64,000 bases of DNA from Salinimonas iocasae. Lineage in GTDB: Bacteria; Pseudomonadota; Gammaproteobacteria; Enterobacterales; Alteromonadaceae. The position numbers and the translations under genes are program-made. The stretch is from positions 1,566,001-1,630,000 of the forward strand of contig NZ_CP039852.1 in assembly GCF_006228385.1 (NCBI RefSeq). The letters run 5' to 3'. A model generated the notes under the pieces. That model was given only the letters and a program-made list of their open reading frames with translations, had not been told where the DNA came from and searched no databases. Positions 43,026 through 52,518 of the stretch are shown here, piece after piece (position 1 is the first letter of the stretch; the number at the start of each line of letters is the position of its first letter).

Positions 43026-43421
43026 TTAGATACGCTCAGAGAGTTCGCTGGCGATAGGGCTGCTTTGGAAGCCATTTTCAGCGATCCATACCTGAAGGGT
43101 TTTACCGTCAGCTTCAGGGTTCTGCAATTCGCGAGATGGCATCTTCTTAACTAGTAGGGTGCCTACATCAACGGCATTGCTTTCAATGGCAGTGCGAATA
43201 AGGCTTTTGCCATTACAGCTCACACCTGCATAGTAATCGTGTAGTTTCAGGCGGTAATCCGACTGAACGGCGCGCATTTTCTTACGTAGTTCGCCTTTAT
43301 CGTTTGCTTGTACAATGGTACAAATGTTTGCCAGTGCGTCCTCAACACCTGCCTGAGCAGTACCTGAGAAGATGAAAGAAGCAGCAGCAACAGCTAAAGA
43401 GGTTTTAACGATTTTCAACAT
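43026..43421 (-). CDS. DUF3718 domain-containing periplasmic protein
   Basis: A 131-aa exported protein. Signal peptide MLKIVKTSLAVAAASFIF ending TAQA-GV near residue 24. The mature domain has ICTIVQANDKGELRKKMR, a YAGVSCNG segment and two cysteines (Cys34 and Cys69) that could form a disulfide. This is the DUF3718 pattern common in Alteromonadales and Vibrionales. AGGA precedes the ATG. It is a single gene with an AT-rich 256-base upstream region and unusually structured 3' end. Function unknown. Confidence 0.82.
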   Translation of the reverse strand: MLKIVKTSLAVAAASFIFSGTAQAGVEDALANICTIVQANDKGELRKKMRAVQSDYRLKLHDYYAGVSCNGKSLIRTAIESNAVDVGTLLVKKMPSRELQNPEADGKTLQVWIAENGFQSSPIASELSERI

Positions 43422-43677
43422 GGTTTTTTCCTAATTGCTTTGTTTTACCGAGCGGGTTGTTTGTTCGGGAGCAATTAAACAAAAATCTGTTGAGCGAAAA
43501 AACAGCAAGGCCAATACTTTGGTATTAAAAACTATACCCCAAAGGCTGTTTTATAATAAAAATTTAGGCTAAGTATTTGAATTAATTTATTTAATTTTTA
43601 ATACGTAAAATAGTGCTACTTTTAGTAATTTTGCCAACTCATGTCGTATTTTATGTATTACTTGTACCCATTCACAC

Positions 43678-44172
43678 TTAACTGCACGGTAAAGCCGCGA
43701 ATTGCTCACATCGCGCTTTAGCGGCTCGCTCAGAGTCAGCCATACAGAAATTAATCCGAAACTCTTTCACCTCTTGTGCCGGTTCAGAACCAGGCGGAAG
43801 CTGCCATTTTAGCAATTCTGCAGATTGTAATAGCGCAGCCTTTTCCAGGTTATCAGGTACTGAGCGAATCACGCTAAGCGATTCGACATCCCCTTTATCA
43901 CTAATAGTTGTCTGATAAACGGCGCAGCCCTCTATACCATTTAGCGCCATCGATTTAGGGTAAAGCGGTGGATGAAAGTTTGCACGTTGCCACGGAGATG
44001 GCGGAGCAGTATCTTCAGACGAATCTGCTGATTGAGCATTATCAAGGCTAGAAGATAACTCCTGAAAGTGCGTTGTACCCGCACCTTGCTGAGCGTTTGT
44101 AAGCGGCGCGTACAGCATAAACGAGGCTGATAATATTAATGCGCTGGACTGCAGCTTTAAGGCAACCATCAT
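43678..44172 (-). CDS. TonB C-terminal-like periplasmic protein
   Basis: A 164-aa exported protein. The ATG at 44172 (or the next ATG at 44169) follows GGAG; the longer frame to 44256 is unlikely. A signal peptide ends near TNA-QQ. Residues about 65-150 resemble a TonB C-terminal domain: PPLYPKSMALNGIEGCAVYQTTIS in part, then GDVESLSVIRSVP and AALLQSAELLKWQLPPG. It lacks the membrane anchor and proline-rich spacer of true TonB, so it is not a complete energy transducer. A cysteine-rich tail follows (FCMAD, RCEQF and LPCS). Same strand as the LysR gene, 104 bases downstream of it. Confidence 0.7.
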   Translation of the reverse strand: MMVALKLQSSALILSASFMLYAPLTNAQQGAGTTHFQELSSSLDNAQSADSSEDTAPPSPWQRANFHPPLYPKSMALNGIEGCAVYQTTISDKGDVESLSVIRSVPDNLEKAALLQSAELLKWQLPPGSEPAQEVKEFRINFCMADSERAAKARCEQFAALPCS

Positions 44173-44276
44173 CTGACTCCGGTTTGTTATGTCAGTGATG
44201 ACTATAACGTTGTATAGATACAAGCCGCAACATTCCTGCATTATTAAAAGGGACATAGAGTGCTGGTAAGCCCCAA

Positions 44277-45206
44277 TCAGTTCGGCTGATAGGCCTTTGC
44301 AACTTCCTGAATCTGTTCACGCATCCACAGGTGTGCCTGATCATGATCTGCACTGACATGCCAGTAAAGAAAATACTCAACCGGCGGAAGGTCCAGTGGT
44401 AGAGGATAAATCGCTAAATCATAGTGTTTTGCAAGGTGGTAGGGCATACAGGCGATCAGGTCGGTTTTTACAATGGCACTGGGGACCGTTAAAAAATGCT
44501 GCCCTCGCATGACGATTCGCCGTTTTTTTCCGAGTTTATCTAATGCAATATCTATTGGACCAGGTCCACTTTTTCTGTGTGAGACATGAATATGACCAAG
44601 TTTTAAAAATGTCTCAAGATCCAAGCCGTCGGTTAGTTGCGGATGATCGGGCCTTGCAAGTACTACGAACTGGTCTTCAGCGATTTTTTGTTTGCACAGG
44701 TGAGGATCGGTAAATGTAGACGCATCGGCAAAAAAGTCTAGACTCCCACTGGCCATAGCGGCGACAACCTGACTGCGACTAATCTCATAATTGGTAACAC
44801 TGATACCCGGCGACACATCCTGTAGTCTGCCAATAAGACGAGGCATAATACTGACTTCGAGCAGGTCGCGGCTGGCAAAATTAAACGACTTTTCAGAGGT
44901 GAGAGGATTAAATGTGTGACTCTCCTGAACGCTGGTACGTAAGAGCCTGAGCGCTTCCCTGGCCGGAACGATAATATTCTGCGCAACCGGGGTGGGTGTC
45001 ATACTGTGACCGGTTCTGACAAACAGCGGATCATTCAGCATATCTCTTAACCGGGCCAGCGAATTACTTACCGCTGGCTGAGTGATACATAGTACATCGG
45101 CAGCTTTAGTCAGACTACCTGCCGTATAAATGGCATCAAACACGGCGAAAAGGTTTAAATCAATTCGATTCAGATTTATGGGCAGAGGTTGTTTTTCGCT
45201 GGACAA
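44277..45206 (-). CDS. LysR family transcriptional regulator
   Basis: A 309-aa DNA-binding regulator. The winged helix-turn-helix is at about residues 14-75: DLNLFAVFDAIYTAGSLTKAA, TQPAVSNSLARLR, and DPLFVRTGHSMTPTP. A periplasmic-binding-like effector domain follows (about 95-300), of the NodD/LeuO-like subgroup. The start is TTG at 45206, with GGAG six bases upstream; no ATG precedes the helix-turn-helix. Its target is unknown. Candidates are the TonB-like gene next in line and its own promoter. Confidence 0.93.
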   Translation of the reverse strand: MSSEKQPLPINLNRIDLNLFAVFDAIYTAGSLTKAADVLCITQPAVSNSLARLRDMLNDPLFVRTGHSMTPTPVAQNIIVPAREALRLLRTSVQESHTFNPLTSEKSFNFASRDLLEVSIMPRLIGRLQDVSPGISVTNYEISRSQVVAAMASGSLDFFADASTFTDPHLCKQKIAEDQFVVLARPDHPQLTDGLDLETFLKLGHIHVSHRKSGPGPIDIALDKLGKKRRIVMRGQHFLTVPSAIVKTDLIACMPYHLAKHYDLAIYPLPLDLPPVEYFLYWHVSADHDQAHLWMREQIQEVAKAYQPN

Positions 45207-45314
45207 AAGCGGCTCCGTTATTATTGATATAAGTCTATCTTATAAATAAATCCGTGTTACATTCAATATATTTATAAGTCGAAATTATGGTTTTGTTTCA
45301 ACAGATTGCCAGAC

Positions 45315-45343
45315 AATAAAAAAGGCCGCAGTGGCGGCCTTTT
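45315..45343 (-). terminator. Terminator of the MscS-entericidin unit
   Basis: AAAAGGCCGC and GCGGCCTTTT form a 10-bp stem around AGTG; on the minus strand it is followed by TTTTTTATTG. Confidence 0.88.
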
Positions 45344-45361
45344 ACATGATGTGAAGCGCTA

Positions 45362-45514
45362 TTAGTTAGATGCGTCTTCAGCTGTATCTTCAACAGCTTC
45401 ACCGGCTGACTGAATATCTTCACCCGCACCTTCAACAGTGGCGCAGCCTGTCACCAGTGAGCCAAGAAAAGCCATTAGGATTACCAGGTAACGTGCATTT
45501 GTTGCTACTTTCAT
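45362..45514 (-). CDS. Entericidin-type small lipoprotein
   Basis: A 50-aa lipoprotein, short enough to be missed by usual length cut-offs. MKVATNARYL is followed by a hydrophobic core and the lipobox VTGC (Cys24). The mature part is ATVEGAGEDIQSAGEAVEDT plus six further acidic residues and Asn, the repeated G-D/E-I-Q-S-A-G-E pattern of EcnA/EcnB. AAGGA lies seven bases before the ATG. It follows the MscS gene by 26 bases with no terminator between, and a strong terminator follows it. In E. coli entericidins are stationary-phase and osmotic-stress linked toxin/antidote lipoproteins; only one copy is seen here. Confidence 0.85.
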   Translation of the reverse strand: MKVATNARYLVILMAFLGSLVTGCATVEGAGEDIQSAGEAVEDTAEDASN

Positions 45515-45540
45515 ACTATTTCCTTACTTTGCGTTTGTGT

Positions 45541-46557
45541 TTAAGCATGGTCGGCCCCGTCGCCCTCTCCGGGTGCATCAGCGCGTCCTGCTGACTGAGT
45601 ACTACCGGGCTTTTGGCCAGTTTCATTTTCGCCATCACCAGATGACGACTTATTTTCTGCAGATTCAACTGCATTTAACATGCCATCAAGTTGTTTACCC
45701 CCTTTGGCATCAAAATCGAGTGTACGAATTGGGAACGGGATAAGTATGTCATTGTCAGCCAGCGTTTTTCTTACTGTAACAACGGCATCATGGCGTACAT
45801 CCATGTAGCCGTGTTCGCCGGGATACTTTATCCAGAACCAGACCAGAAGGTTTACGCTGCTGTCACCAAAAGATTCTGCATAAACCTCGGTTTCCTCTTT
45901 CTGTATGACATAGTCGCGCTGGTTGATCGCCTCTACGATAACTTCTCTGGCTTTTACAGGATCATCGGCATATGAGATACCCACAGGGACCTCAATGCGT
46001 CGATACCCAAGCGTGCTATAGTTAGTCAGGATATTGCGAAACAGAATTTTATTCGGAATGATTTCAAGCTGACCATGAAAAGTCTCAACCAATGTATTGC
46101 GTAAGTTGATTGATTTCACGTTGCCGAATACGCCGCTGGCTTCAATAACATCGCCTATCTCAAAAGGTTTACGGATACCCATTGCAATACCGGCTATGAA
46201 GTTTTCGGTAAGATCCTGAAAGGCAAAACCGATTGCCAGGCCCACGATGCCGGCACCAGCAAGCAGTGATGTTACCGTGCCTTGCAGTCCTACAAAATCC
46301 AGCGCAATGAAAATTCCGGCAATGGTGATAAGTGCTTTGGCAATCGCTGTAATAAGATCAGCAATCTGACGTGATTCAAATGCACGTCGAAGAATACGTT
46401 GAAGTGCACTTCCTGCTGCTTTGGCGATAAGGCCGAACGCAATTGCTATAACAATTGCCACTACCATATTGGGCAAATGCTTGATGCCTTCTTCCAGCCA
46501 CGTCTGTAACTTTCCGTTTATAAGTTTGTAGAACTCGTCAAGTTTAGGCAAATCCAT
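45541..46557 (-). CDS. MscS-family mechanosensitive ion channel
   Basis: A 338-aa inner-membrane channel that releases solutes on osmotic downshock. Three TM helices are predicted near residues 28-50, 65-88 and 92-120. The pore helix TM3 is VTSLLAGAGIVGLAIGFAFQ with the Gly/Ala packing pattern of MscS, followed by DLTENFIAGIAMGIRKPFEIGD and the beta domain (NVKSINLRNTLVETFHGQ). The last 45 residues are a Gly/Glu/Asp-rich disordered tail (SSSGDGENETGQKPG) not usual for MscS. Probably cotranscribed with the entericidin-type lipoprotein, which links both to osmotic stress. Confidence 0.93.
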   Translation of the reverse strand: MDLPKLDEFYKLINGKLQTWLEEGIKHLPNMVVAIVIAIAFGLIAKAAGSALQRILRRAFESRQIADLITAIAKALITIAGIFIALDFVGLQGTVTSLLAGAGIVGLAIGFAFQDLTENFIAGIAMGIRKPFEIGDVIEASGVFGNVKSINLRNTLVETFHGQLEIIPNKILFRNILTNYSTLGYRRIEVPVGISYADDPVKAREVIVEAINQRDYVIQKEETEVYAESFGDSSVNLLVWFWIKYPGEHGYMDVRHDAVVTVRKTLADNDILIPFPIRTLDFDAKGGKQLDGMLNAVESAENKSSSGDGENETGQKPGSTQSAGRADAPGEGDGADHA

Positions 46558-46842
46558 AGTAATGTCAGCTGCGCTCCTGTTTTAGATGAATGAAAGTTAA
46601 GCCGCTAATTTCAATACAAATATTTCTTACGGTAAGTTCAGTTGTCACTAGGACTTCTGTAGTGTCGCGATATTGCCGTTCGTGGGAAAAAAATACTTAG
46701 TCATTGAAAAACAGACACAAAATGATGGTGTAAATGTAGCTGTGCGCTTATAAGAAATTAAAACGGCATCGAAGAGTCAACTCGGAAAGGCTAACGTGCT
46801 AATGTTCTGATTCATGTTTTTGGAAAAGATGAGAGGAATGTC

Positions 46843-47145
46843 ATGGCTGAGAAATTATCCGACGAACAGATAAAGTCAGCACTTGCTGAATTAAACGCAC
46901 TAGCAGGTGACTCAGGGGAATGGATACTTAACGATGATAAGATTTCTAAGACCTTCAAGTTTAAGAGCTTTATCCGCGCTTTTGGCTGGATGTCACAGAT
47001 GGCTATCTGGGCAGAAAAACTGGTGCACCATCCTGAATGGTTCAACGTATATAATAAGGTAGAGGTGACGCTCACCACACATGATGCTGGCGGTCTGACA
47101 GAGCTTGATTTCAAGCTGGCAGAAAAAATGGAGAAGTTTCGCTAA
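46843..47145 (+). CDS. phhB: 4a-hydroxytetrahydrobiopterin dehydratase (pterin carbinolamine dehydratase)
   Basis: A 100-aa enzyme that recycles the pterin cofactor of phenylalanine hydroxylase. The family motif is clear: [19 protein letters not shown] at residues 45-63 (in part), [17 protein letters not shown] with the catalytic His pair and following Trp, and [22 protein letters not shown] lies just before the ATG. It stands alone; the partner phhA is not in the window. Some copies act instead as DcoH-type cofactors, but the active-site residues are intact. Confidence 0.95.
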   Translation: MAEKLSDEQIKSALAELNALAGDSGEWILNDDKISKTFKFKSFIRAFGWMSQMAIWAEKLVHHPEWFNVYNKVEVTLTTHDAGGLTELDFKLAEKMEKFR

Positions 47146-47247
47146 GTACTAAAGTAGCGAATAAGGCACTAATTGCGTTAAAAATGGTCAGATAGTTTGA
47201 TTATTCATCGCTTAGTCAAATAAATGCAATATTGTCTGTTGCGGACC

Positions 47248-47275
47248 TTGTCATTGTGTCGGCGCTATGTATAAT
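47248..47275 (+). promoter_or_regulatory. Sigma-70 promoter of the initiator tRNA cluster
   Basis: TTGTCA (47248-47253), a 16-base spacer, and TATAAT (47270-47275), 46 bases before the first tRNA. The near-consensus match fits a strong stable-RNA promoter. Confidence 0.8.
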
Positions 47276-47320
47276 ACGCACCACTCGAGCAGGCCGACAA
47301 GCCTGTCTGAGCAGAACAGT

Positions 47321-47397
<77 letters not shown>

Positions 47398-47487
47398 CTA
47401 TTCAGTGACAGGCTTTTTAGCGTGTTACGTTTGCTACAATATGTAGTGTGTGAAGTAAAAGCGATAACTATCGCAGTAATAAACAGT

Positions 47488-47564
<77 letters not shown>

Positions 47565-47590
47565 CTTTTCTTCACAAATTTCCGAACAGA

Positions 47591-47667
<77 letters not shown>

Positions 47668-47672
47668 CTTTT

Positions 47673-47698
47673 AAGCCGCTTGCAAAAGCGGCTTTTTT
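47673..47698 (+). terminator. Terminator of the initiator tRNA cluster
   Basis: AAGCCGCT and AGCGGCTT arms followed by TTTTTT, six bases after the third CCA end. Confidence 0.9.
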
Positions 47699-48046
47699 GT
47701 TCCTTTCTTATACATTTTTTTCTTTCAATTTAGCCCAAACACCAATAACCCACAGTAATTTCTTACGAGAACGCTCAAACATCATATTAAGTGCTTCATG
47801 GCCTTTATCTTATGTATCTTTATATTTGAGTATTGGGATTAATACCTGTGTATAAGAACTTCTGCAGTCTGCTTCCCGGATAATGATAATCTTGATACTA
47901 CAAAAGTATTAACTACACGCCTTCTCAATCAAGAAAACCGGTGACCAGTCGATGAGTTAAAGAGCATTAAGATTGCGTGTTGCTTTTTCCTCTTCAGGTA
48001 GCTGGTGCGTCGACGTTTAAAAAGTCTTTTCGATTCGGGTACATTC
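47699..48046. other. 348-bp AT-rich leader region before the MHYT kinase gene
   Basis: No gene is supported. It holds a Fur-like site at 47879-47897 and, overlapping it, a palindrome ATACT-ACAAA-AGTAT at 47895-47909. The AT-richness stands out from the flanking genes and fits a regulated promoter. Confidence 0.45.
47879..47897 (+). promoter_or_regulatory. Predicted Fur box
   Basis: GATAATGATAATC followed by TTGATA matches 16 of 19 bases of the Fur consensus, including two perfect GATAAT hexamers. It is 150 bases before the chosen ATG of the MHYT kinase gene. Predicted by eye only. Confidence 0.5.
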
Positions 48047-51000
48047 ATGATGCAGTGGTTATCATCACAATTTCTTATTCCGGCAGATAGCGCTATCGTC
48101 CAGGGAAGTTACGATACGGGCCTGGTCATGCTGTCACTCGCCATTGCGGTTTTTGCCTCCTTCATGGCGTTTTCGGTGGCGGGGCAGGTAGGCACTGCTA
48201 TCAAACTTTCACAAAAGCAAATACTTCTAGGCGTGGGAAGTATGGCACTGGGTGCCGGTATTTGGGGTATGCACTTTGTTGGCATGCTGGCATTTAACCT
48301 TAACACCACAGTCAGTTACGACTGGGGGCTGACTGCCCTGTCATTTATCCCCGGTTGGATAGCTGCCTGGGTCGCACTTCACATACTATGTCACTCTCAA
48401 CTTCGGCGCGCGCATATAATGCTTGGTGGCGTACTGGTAGGGGCAGGGATAGGTAGCATGCATTATGCTGGAATGGCCGCGATGCAAATGGGACCGATGC
48501 TGCGCTATGACCCTACGATGTTTGGCCTGTCTATTTTAGTTGCGGTAGTGCTGGCAATGCTGGCACTGTGGATTCGGTATGGACTGAACAGAATTAAGGG
48601 GCTGCGCGGAACAGGACGTCGTGTCAACGCTATCGCCAGTCTGGTCATGGGCCTGGCAATCTGTGGTATGCATTATACAGGTATGGCAGCTGCGCGGTTT
48701 GTAAGGCCTGAGAATATGGCAGCCTCGGGTCAAAGCAGTGAAATGTCGCTGTTGCTGGCAGCACTTATCAGTGTGATCGTAATCGTCATTATTACGCTGG
48801 TATTGGGTGTAACCCTGCTTATTAAGTACAGAAATACATCCACCAGAGCACTGGAAAGTGAAAAAACGCTTCGGGCCATTATGGATACCGCTGTTGATGG
48901 CGTAATGACGATCGACGGTAACGGCGTGGTACTGGAGGCAAATCCTGCACTGGGACAGATTCTGGGCTTTACACCTGCAGAACTTAAAAATACATCCGTC
49001 TATCAGGTAATTCCTCATGCTCGCCGTACCGAATACATGCAACTGTTTAGTGAGCAGCCTCAGAAAAGTCGTATCTGGGATAAAGTTATTGGTGGGAACC
49101 GTGATGTGACTGCTTTACACAAATCGGGACAGGAAGTACCGGTAAGAGTCGGTGTCGGCCATACTCGGGTGAACCATAAACATTACTTTATCGCATTCAT
49201 CAGCGACATCAGCGAACGGATGAAAATGGAGCAGGCTTTACGGGAGAGTGAAGCCAAATTTCGCTCGTTCTTCTCTAATGTGCCGGGTATCGCGTTTCGT
49301 TGTCTCAATGAACCTTCCTGGCCGATGCTTTTTATCACCGATGCTGTTGAGGGAATAACCGGTTATCCGGCGAGTGCGTTTACTCACCCCAATCCGTCAA
49401 TCAGCTTTATGGATATTTGCCACCCAGACGACCTGCATATTATTTCTGATTCGGTAAAGTCACAGGATGCATTTTCCATTGAATACAGAATCATCCATAA
49501 AGATGGTAGTGTCCGGTGGATGCGCGAGCAAGGCATGATGGTGCGCAATGAAAAGGGCAATACCAGTTGGCTGGACGGTTTTATCTTCGATATTACTGAG
49601 CGCCGCCAGATGGAAGAAGAACTGGTTGTCGCGAAGGATGTTGCAGAGCAGGCCGCTGCTACCCGGGCAGCGTTCATGGCTAACATGAGCCACGAGATCC
49701 GTACTCCGATGAATGCAATTATCGGATTTAGTGATTTATTGCTGGATGAAAATCTGAACGATACTCAACATAAACACTGCGCCACAATTAACCGTTCAGC
49801 TCGATCTTTACTGCATTTACTGAATGATATTCTAAACAGTGCGAAACTGGAGAAAGGCAAACTTGAGCTTGAGTACAGAGATTTTATTCTTACCGATGAG
49901 GTAGACACCGTAATCAGTACATTCTGGCTCGAGGCGCAGCGAAAATCATTATTACTCAATGTCGACCTTGATAAGCATTTGGCTGCCGCGTACAACGGCG
50001 TTCCCGAGCGGATTCGTCAGGTCCTAAGTAACCTGATTGGTAATGCTGTTAAGTTTACTGAAAAAGGCAGTATTTCTCTTTCAATTAGTTCACAGGATAG
50101 CAGCGTAAAGTTTGTAATAACGGATACCGGCATTGGTATGACGCAGGAACAGCTCGCGCGCGTATTTGATGCATTTGCGCAGGCTGACGCATCAATGAGC
50201 CGTCGGTTTGGCGGGACCGGGCTCGGTACTACTATAAGCAAACAACTGGTTGAGCTTATGGGAGGCAAAATTACAGCTAGCAGTGAAATTGCGAAAGGTT
50301 CGACATTTACCTTCGAGTTGCCACTTGAGCCAGTAAAACGTCCGGTTCTCAAGCAGGCATCACATACCATATCGCTAACACCACGCCGTGTCCTGGTTGT
50401 GGATGATATTGAGCAAAACAGCGATCTGATCGCACTGCTTCTGCAACGTGACAACCACCACGTAGACGTGGCCGGAAATGGGCTGGAGGCACTGGAAAAA
50501 ATGAAAGCTTCCAACTATGACGTTGTACTGATGGATCTTCAAATGCCTGTAATGGATGGCCTGACTGCTGCCAGAAAACGCCGCGAATTTGAAGCCAACA
50601 CCGGTGCGGCTCACATCCCTATAATCGCGCTCACTGCCAGTGTGCTGGTTCAGGATAAGCACGACGCCCGCAACGCAGGCATGGAAGGCTTTGCTAATAA
50701 GCCGGTTGATTATGACCAGTTGTATACTGAAATCGCCCGTGTGTTAGGTGAGCTGGATGATACTCATCAGCGTCAGGTCAGGCACAGTACAACCACCCGG
50801 CAAGCTGTTAACTGGAAAAAGGGTGAGGCTTTGTGGGCAGACAAAGAACGTCACATTGAGGAAGTCAGGCGTTTTGCCGATAAACTTGTCACTGAGCTGG
50901 AGATGCTGGCAACAGAAATAAGACAAAACGCGCCGGATGAAGCTACCAGACTGGCCCATTCGCTTAAGGGCGTGGCCGGTAATCTCGCACTGGAAAAATT

Positions 51001-51382
51001 GCATGGTATGTTCGCCAGTGTCGAACAGGATCCCTGTAATGAGGAACAGGTAACACGCATTCGGCAGCACGTGAAAACGCTTCTCGCGCTGCCAGAGTTT
51101 GCTGAACAGCCAGCGCAGGCTGAAAGCAGTAGTGCCATTGACTGGCAACAGCTGACAGGCTTATTGCAGTCCTTGCGTGCCAGTATCAGTGAACATCAGC
51201 TCGACGACAATAATTTAGAAAAAATACGTAATATCAATGCAGGACGCTATCATGAGCAATTGGAACGCATCATTAATCTGATTGATGATTTCGAGTTTGA
51301 TCAGGCCACGGTACTGGCAGATGAGCTGATTTCATCCCTTGAAGTAGTACAAGAGGTCGATAATGCAGCAAACAGCGCCTAA
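48047..51382 (+). CDS. MHYT-domain hybrid sensor histidine kinase/response regulator with Hpt
   Basis: An inner-membrane hybrid kinase. The start is ambiguous: GTG at 48005 has AGGT upstream, while the ATG pair at 48047 and 48050 matches the family start; 1111 aa from 48047. Order: seven-TM MHYT sensor (about 1-255) with MHFVGM, MHYAGM and MHYTGM motifs; PAS (about 275-390); PAS_3 (411-525); HisKA with SHEIRTP, His549; HATPase (650-765) with IGNAVKFT and GTGLG; receiver with Asp830 in VLMDLQMPVMDG; and Hpt with HSLKGVAGNL, His971. MHYT is proposed to sense gas or metal through conserved His/Met. The end overlaps the HD-GYP regulator by 20 bases, so that protein is the likely partner. Possibly iron-controlled. 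Confidence 0.94.
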   Translation: MMQWLSSQFLIPADSAIVQGSYDTGLVMLSLAIAVFASFMAFSVAGQVGTAIKLSQKQILLGVGSMALGAGIWGMHFVGMLAFNLNTTVSYDWGLTALSFIPGWIAAWVALHILCHSQLRRAHIMLGGVLVGAGIGSMHYAGMAAMQMGPMLRYDPTMFGLSILVAVVLAMLALWIRYGLNRIKGLRGTGRRVNAIASLVMGLAICGMHYTGMAAARFVRPENMAASGQSSEMSLLLAALISVIVIVIITLVLGVTLLIKYRNTSTRALESEKTLRAIMDTAVDGVMTIDGNGVVLEANPALGQILGFTPAELKNTSVYQVIPHARRTEYMQLFSEQPQKSRIWDKVIGGNRDVTALHKSGQEVPVRVGVGHTRVNHKHYFIAFISDISERMKMEQALRESEAKFRSFFSNVPGIAFRCLNEPSWPMLFITDAVEGITGYPASAFTHPNPSISFMDICHPDDLHIISDSVKSQDAFSIEYRIIHKDGSVRWMREQGMMVRNEKGNTSWLDGFIFDITERRQMEEELVVAKDVAEQAAATRAAFMANMSHEIRTPMNAIIGFSDLLLDENLNDTQHKHCATINRSARSLLHLLNDILNSAKLEKGKLELEYRDFILTDEVDTVISTFWLEAQRKSLLLNVDLDKHLAAAYNGVPERIRQVLSNLIGNAVKFTEKGSISLSISSQDSSVKFVITDTGIGMTQEQLARVFDAFAQADASMSRRFGGTGLGTTISKQLVELMGGKITASSEIAKGSTFTFELPLEPVKRPVLKQASHTISLTPRRVLVVDDIEQNSDLIALLLQRDNHHVDVAGNGLEALEKMKASNYDVVLMDLQMPVMDGLTAARKRREFEANTGAAHIPIIALTASVLVQDKHDARNAGMEGFANKPVDYDQLYTEIARVLGELDDTHQRQVRHSTTTRQAVNWKKGEALWADKERHIEEVRRFADKLVTELEMLATEIRQNAPDEATRLAHSLKGVAGNLALEKLHGMFASVEQDPCNEEQVTRIRQHVKTLLALPEFAEQPAQAESSSAIDWQQLTGLLQSLRASISEHQLDDNNLEKIRNINAGRYHEQLERIINLIDDFEFDQATVLADELISSLEVVQEVDNAANSA

Positions 51383-52355
51383 ACCAACGCTTCTGTTGGT
51401 GGATGATGAGCCGGTCAATCTACGGGTTCTGAATACCATTCTGGCTAAGGATTATCAGCTGATTTTTGCCAAAAGTGGTGAAGAAGCACTTCGTCTTGCG
51501 GGACAAAAGCAACCAGATCTTATTTTATCTGACGTTATGATGCCTCAGATGACAGGATTTGAGTTGTGTATCGCACTTAAATCAAACCCTGATACTGCCG
51601 CAGTACCGGTTATTTTCGTCACCGCTCTGGAAGAGGAACACGATGAGGCCAGAGGGTTTGAGGTCGGAGGCGTAGATTATATTACCAAGCCGGTATCTGC
51701 GCCGGTTGTCAAAGCACGGGTTGCCACACATTTATCGCTTGTAAAAGCGGAAGAACTTAAACTCACACGGCTGGAGGTCGTTCAGCGCTTAGGGCGGGCC
51801 GCTGAATATAAAGATAACGAAACCGGCATGCATGTTCTTCGTATGAGCCATTACTCAAAGGTGCTTGCCCGCGCTTACGGGTTCTCGGCAGAGCAGGCTG
51901 AGACGCTACTTCACGCCGCGCCAATGCACGATATTGGTAAAATCGGTATCCCGGATAATATTTTGCTTAAGCCCGGCAAGTTGACCGATGAAGAATTTGC
52001 GGTGATGAAGACGCATCCACAGATTGGTGCAGAAATACTGGCTGATGGTGATAGTGAACTGCTGCGTATTGCAAAGTCTGTTGCGCTGACGCATCACGAA
52101 AAGTGGGATGGCACAGGGTATCCGCAAGGATTGTCCAAAGAAGCTATTCCTGTCGAGGGGCGTATTGTGGCCGTAGCGGACGTATTTGACGCACTGACCA
52201 GCAAGCGTCCTTATAAAGAAGCCTGGAGCGTGGATAAAACGCTGGCATTTATGCAGGAACAAAAAGGCATCCACTTCGAGCCTCGTCTTATCGACCTGCT
52301 GATAGACAATCTGGACGAGATTCTGACCATTAAAGCTTACTGGAAAGATGACTAG
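51363..52355 (+). CDS. Response regulator with HD-GYP c-di-GMP phosphodiesterase domain
   Basis: A 330-aa regulator of the RpfG type. Receiver domain: LLVDDEPVNLRVL at the N-terminus, phosphoacceptor Asp57 in LILSDVMMP, and Lys in YITKPVS. The HD-GYP domain follows: HAAPMHDIGKIGIPD with His189 and Asp190, then HHEKWDGTGYPQGL with GYP at 252-254, and VFDALTSKRPYK. All metal ligands appear present, so it should degrade c-di-GMP. It starts within the last 20 bases of the kinase gene, giving fixed stoichiometry; the kinase Hpt is the expected phosphate donor. Confidence 0.95.
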   Translation: MQQTAPKPTLLLVDDEPVNLRVLNTILAKDYQLIFAKSGEEALRLAGQKQPDLILSDVMMPQMTGFELCIALKSNPDTAAVPVIFVTALEEEHDEARGFEVGGVDYITKPVSAPVVKARVATHLSLVKAEELKLTRLEVVQRLGRAAEYKDNETGMHVLRMSHYSKVLARAYGFSAEQAETLLHAAPMHDIGKIGIPDNILLKPGKLTDEEFAVMKTHPQIGAEILADGDSELLRIAKSVALTHHEKWDGTGYPQGLSKEAIPVEGRIVAVADVFDALTSKRPYKEAWSVDKTLAFMQEQKGIHFEPRLIDLLIDNLDEILTIKAYWKDD

Positions 52356-52361
52356 CGCAGG

Positions 52362-52390
52362 TTGCTAAAGGGGCGCTGAATCAGTATACT
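52362..52390 (+). promoter_or_regulatory. Sigma-70 promoter of the rimP-nusA-infB operon leader
   Basis: TTGCTA (52362-52367), 17-base spacer, TATACT (52385-52390). It lies 245 bases before rimP, so the transcript has a long untranslated leader. Confidence 0.7.
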
Positions 52391-52518
52391 ATGCGCCATC
52401 GACTCGCTGGGTCTGTCTCTATGATGATCGTGACAGGTCACTCAGCCGTTTAATTTGTTTTAGTACGGATTAAACGCGTGCAACTGCCAGTCTGGTAGTT
52501 AGGGTTCAGTTTTTTATG

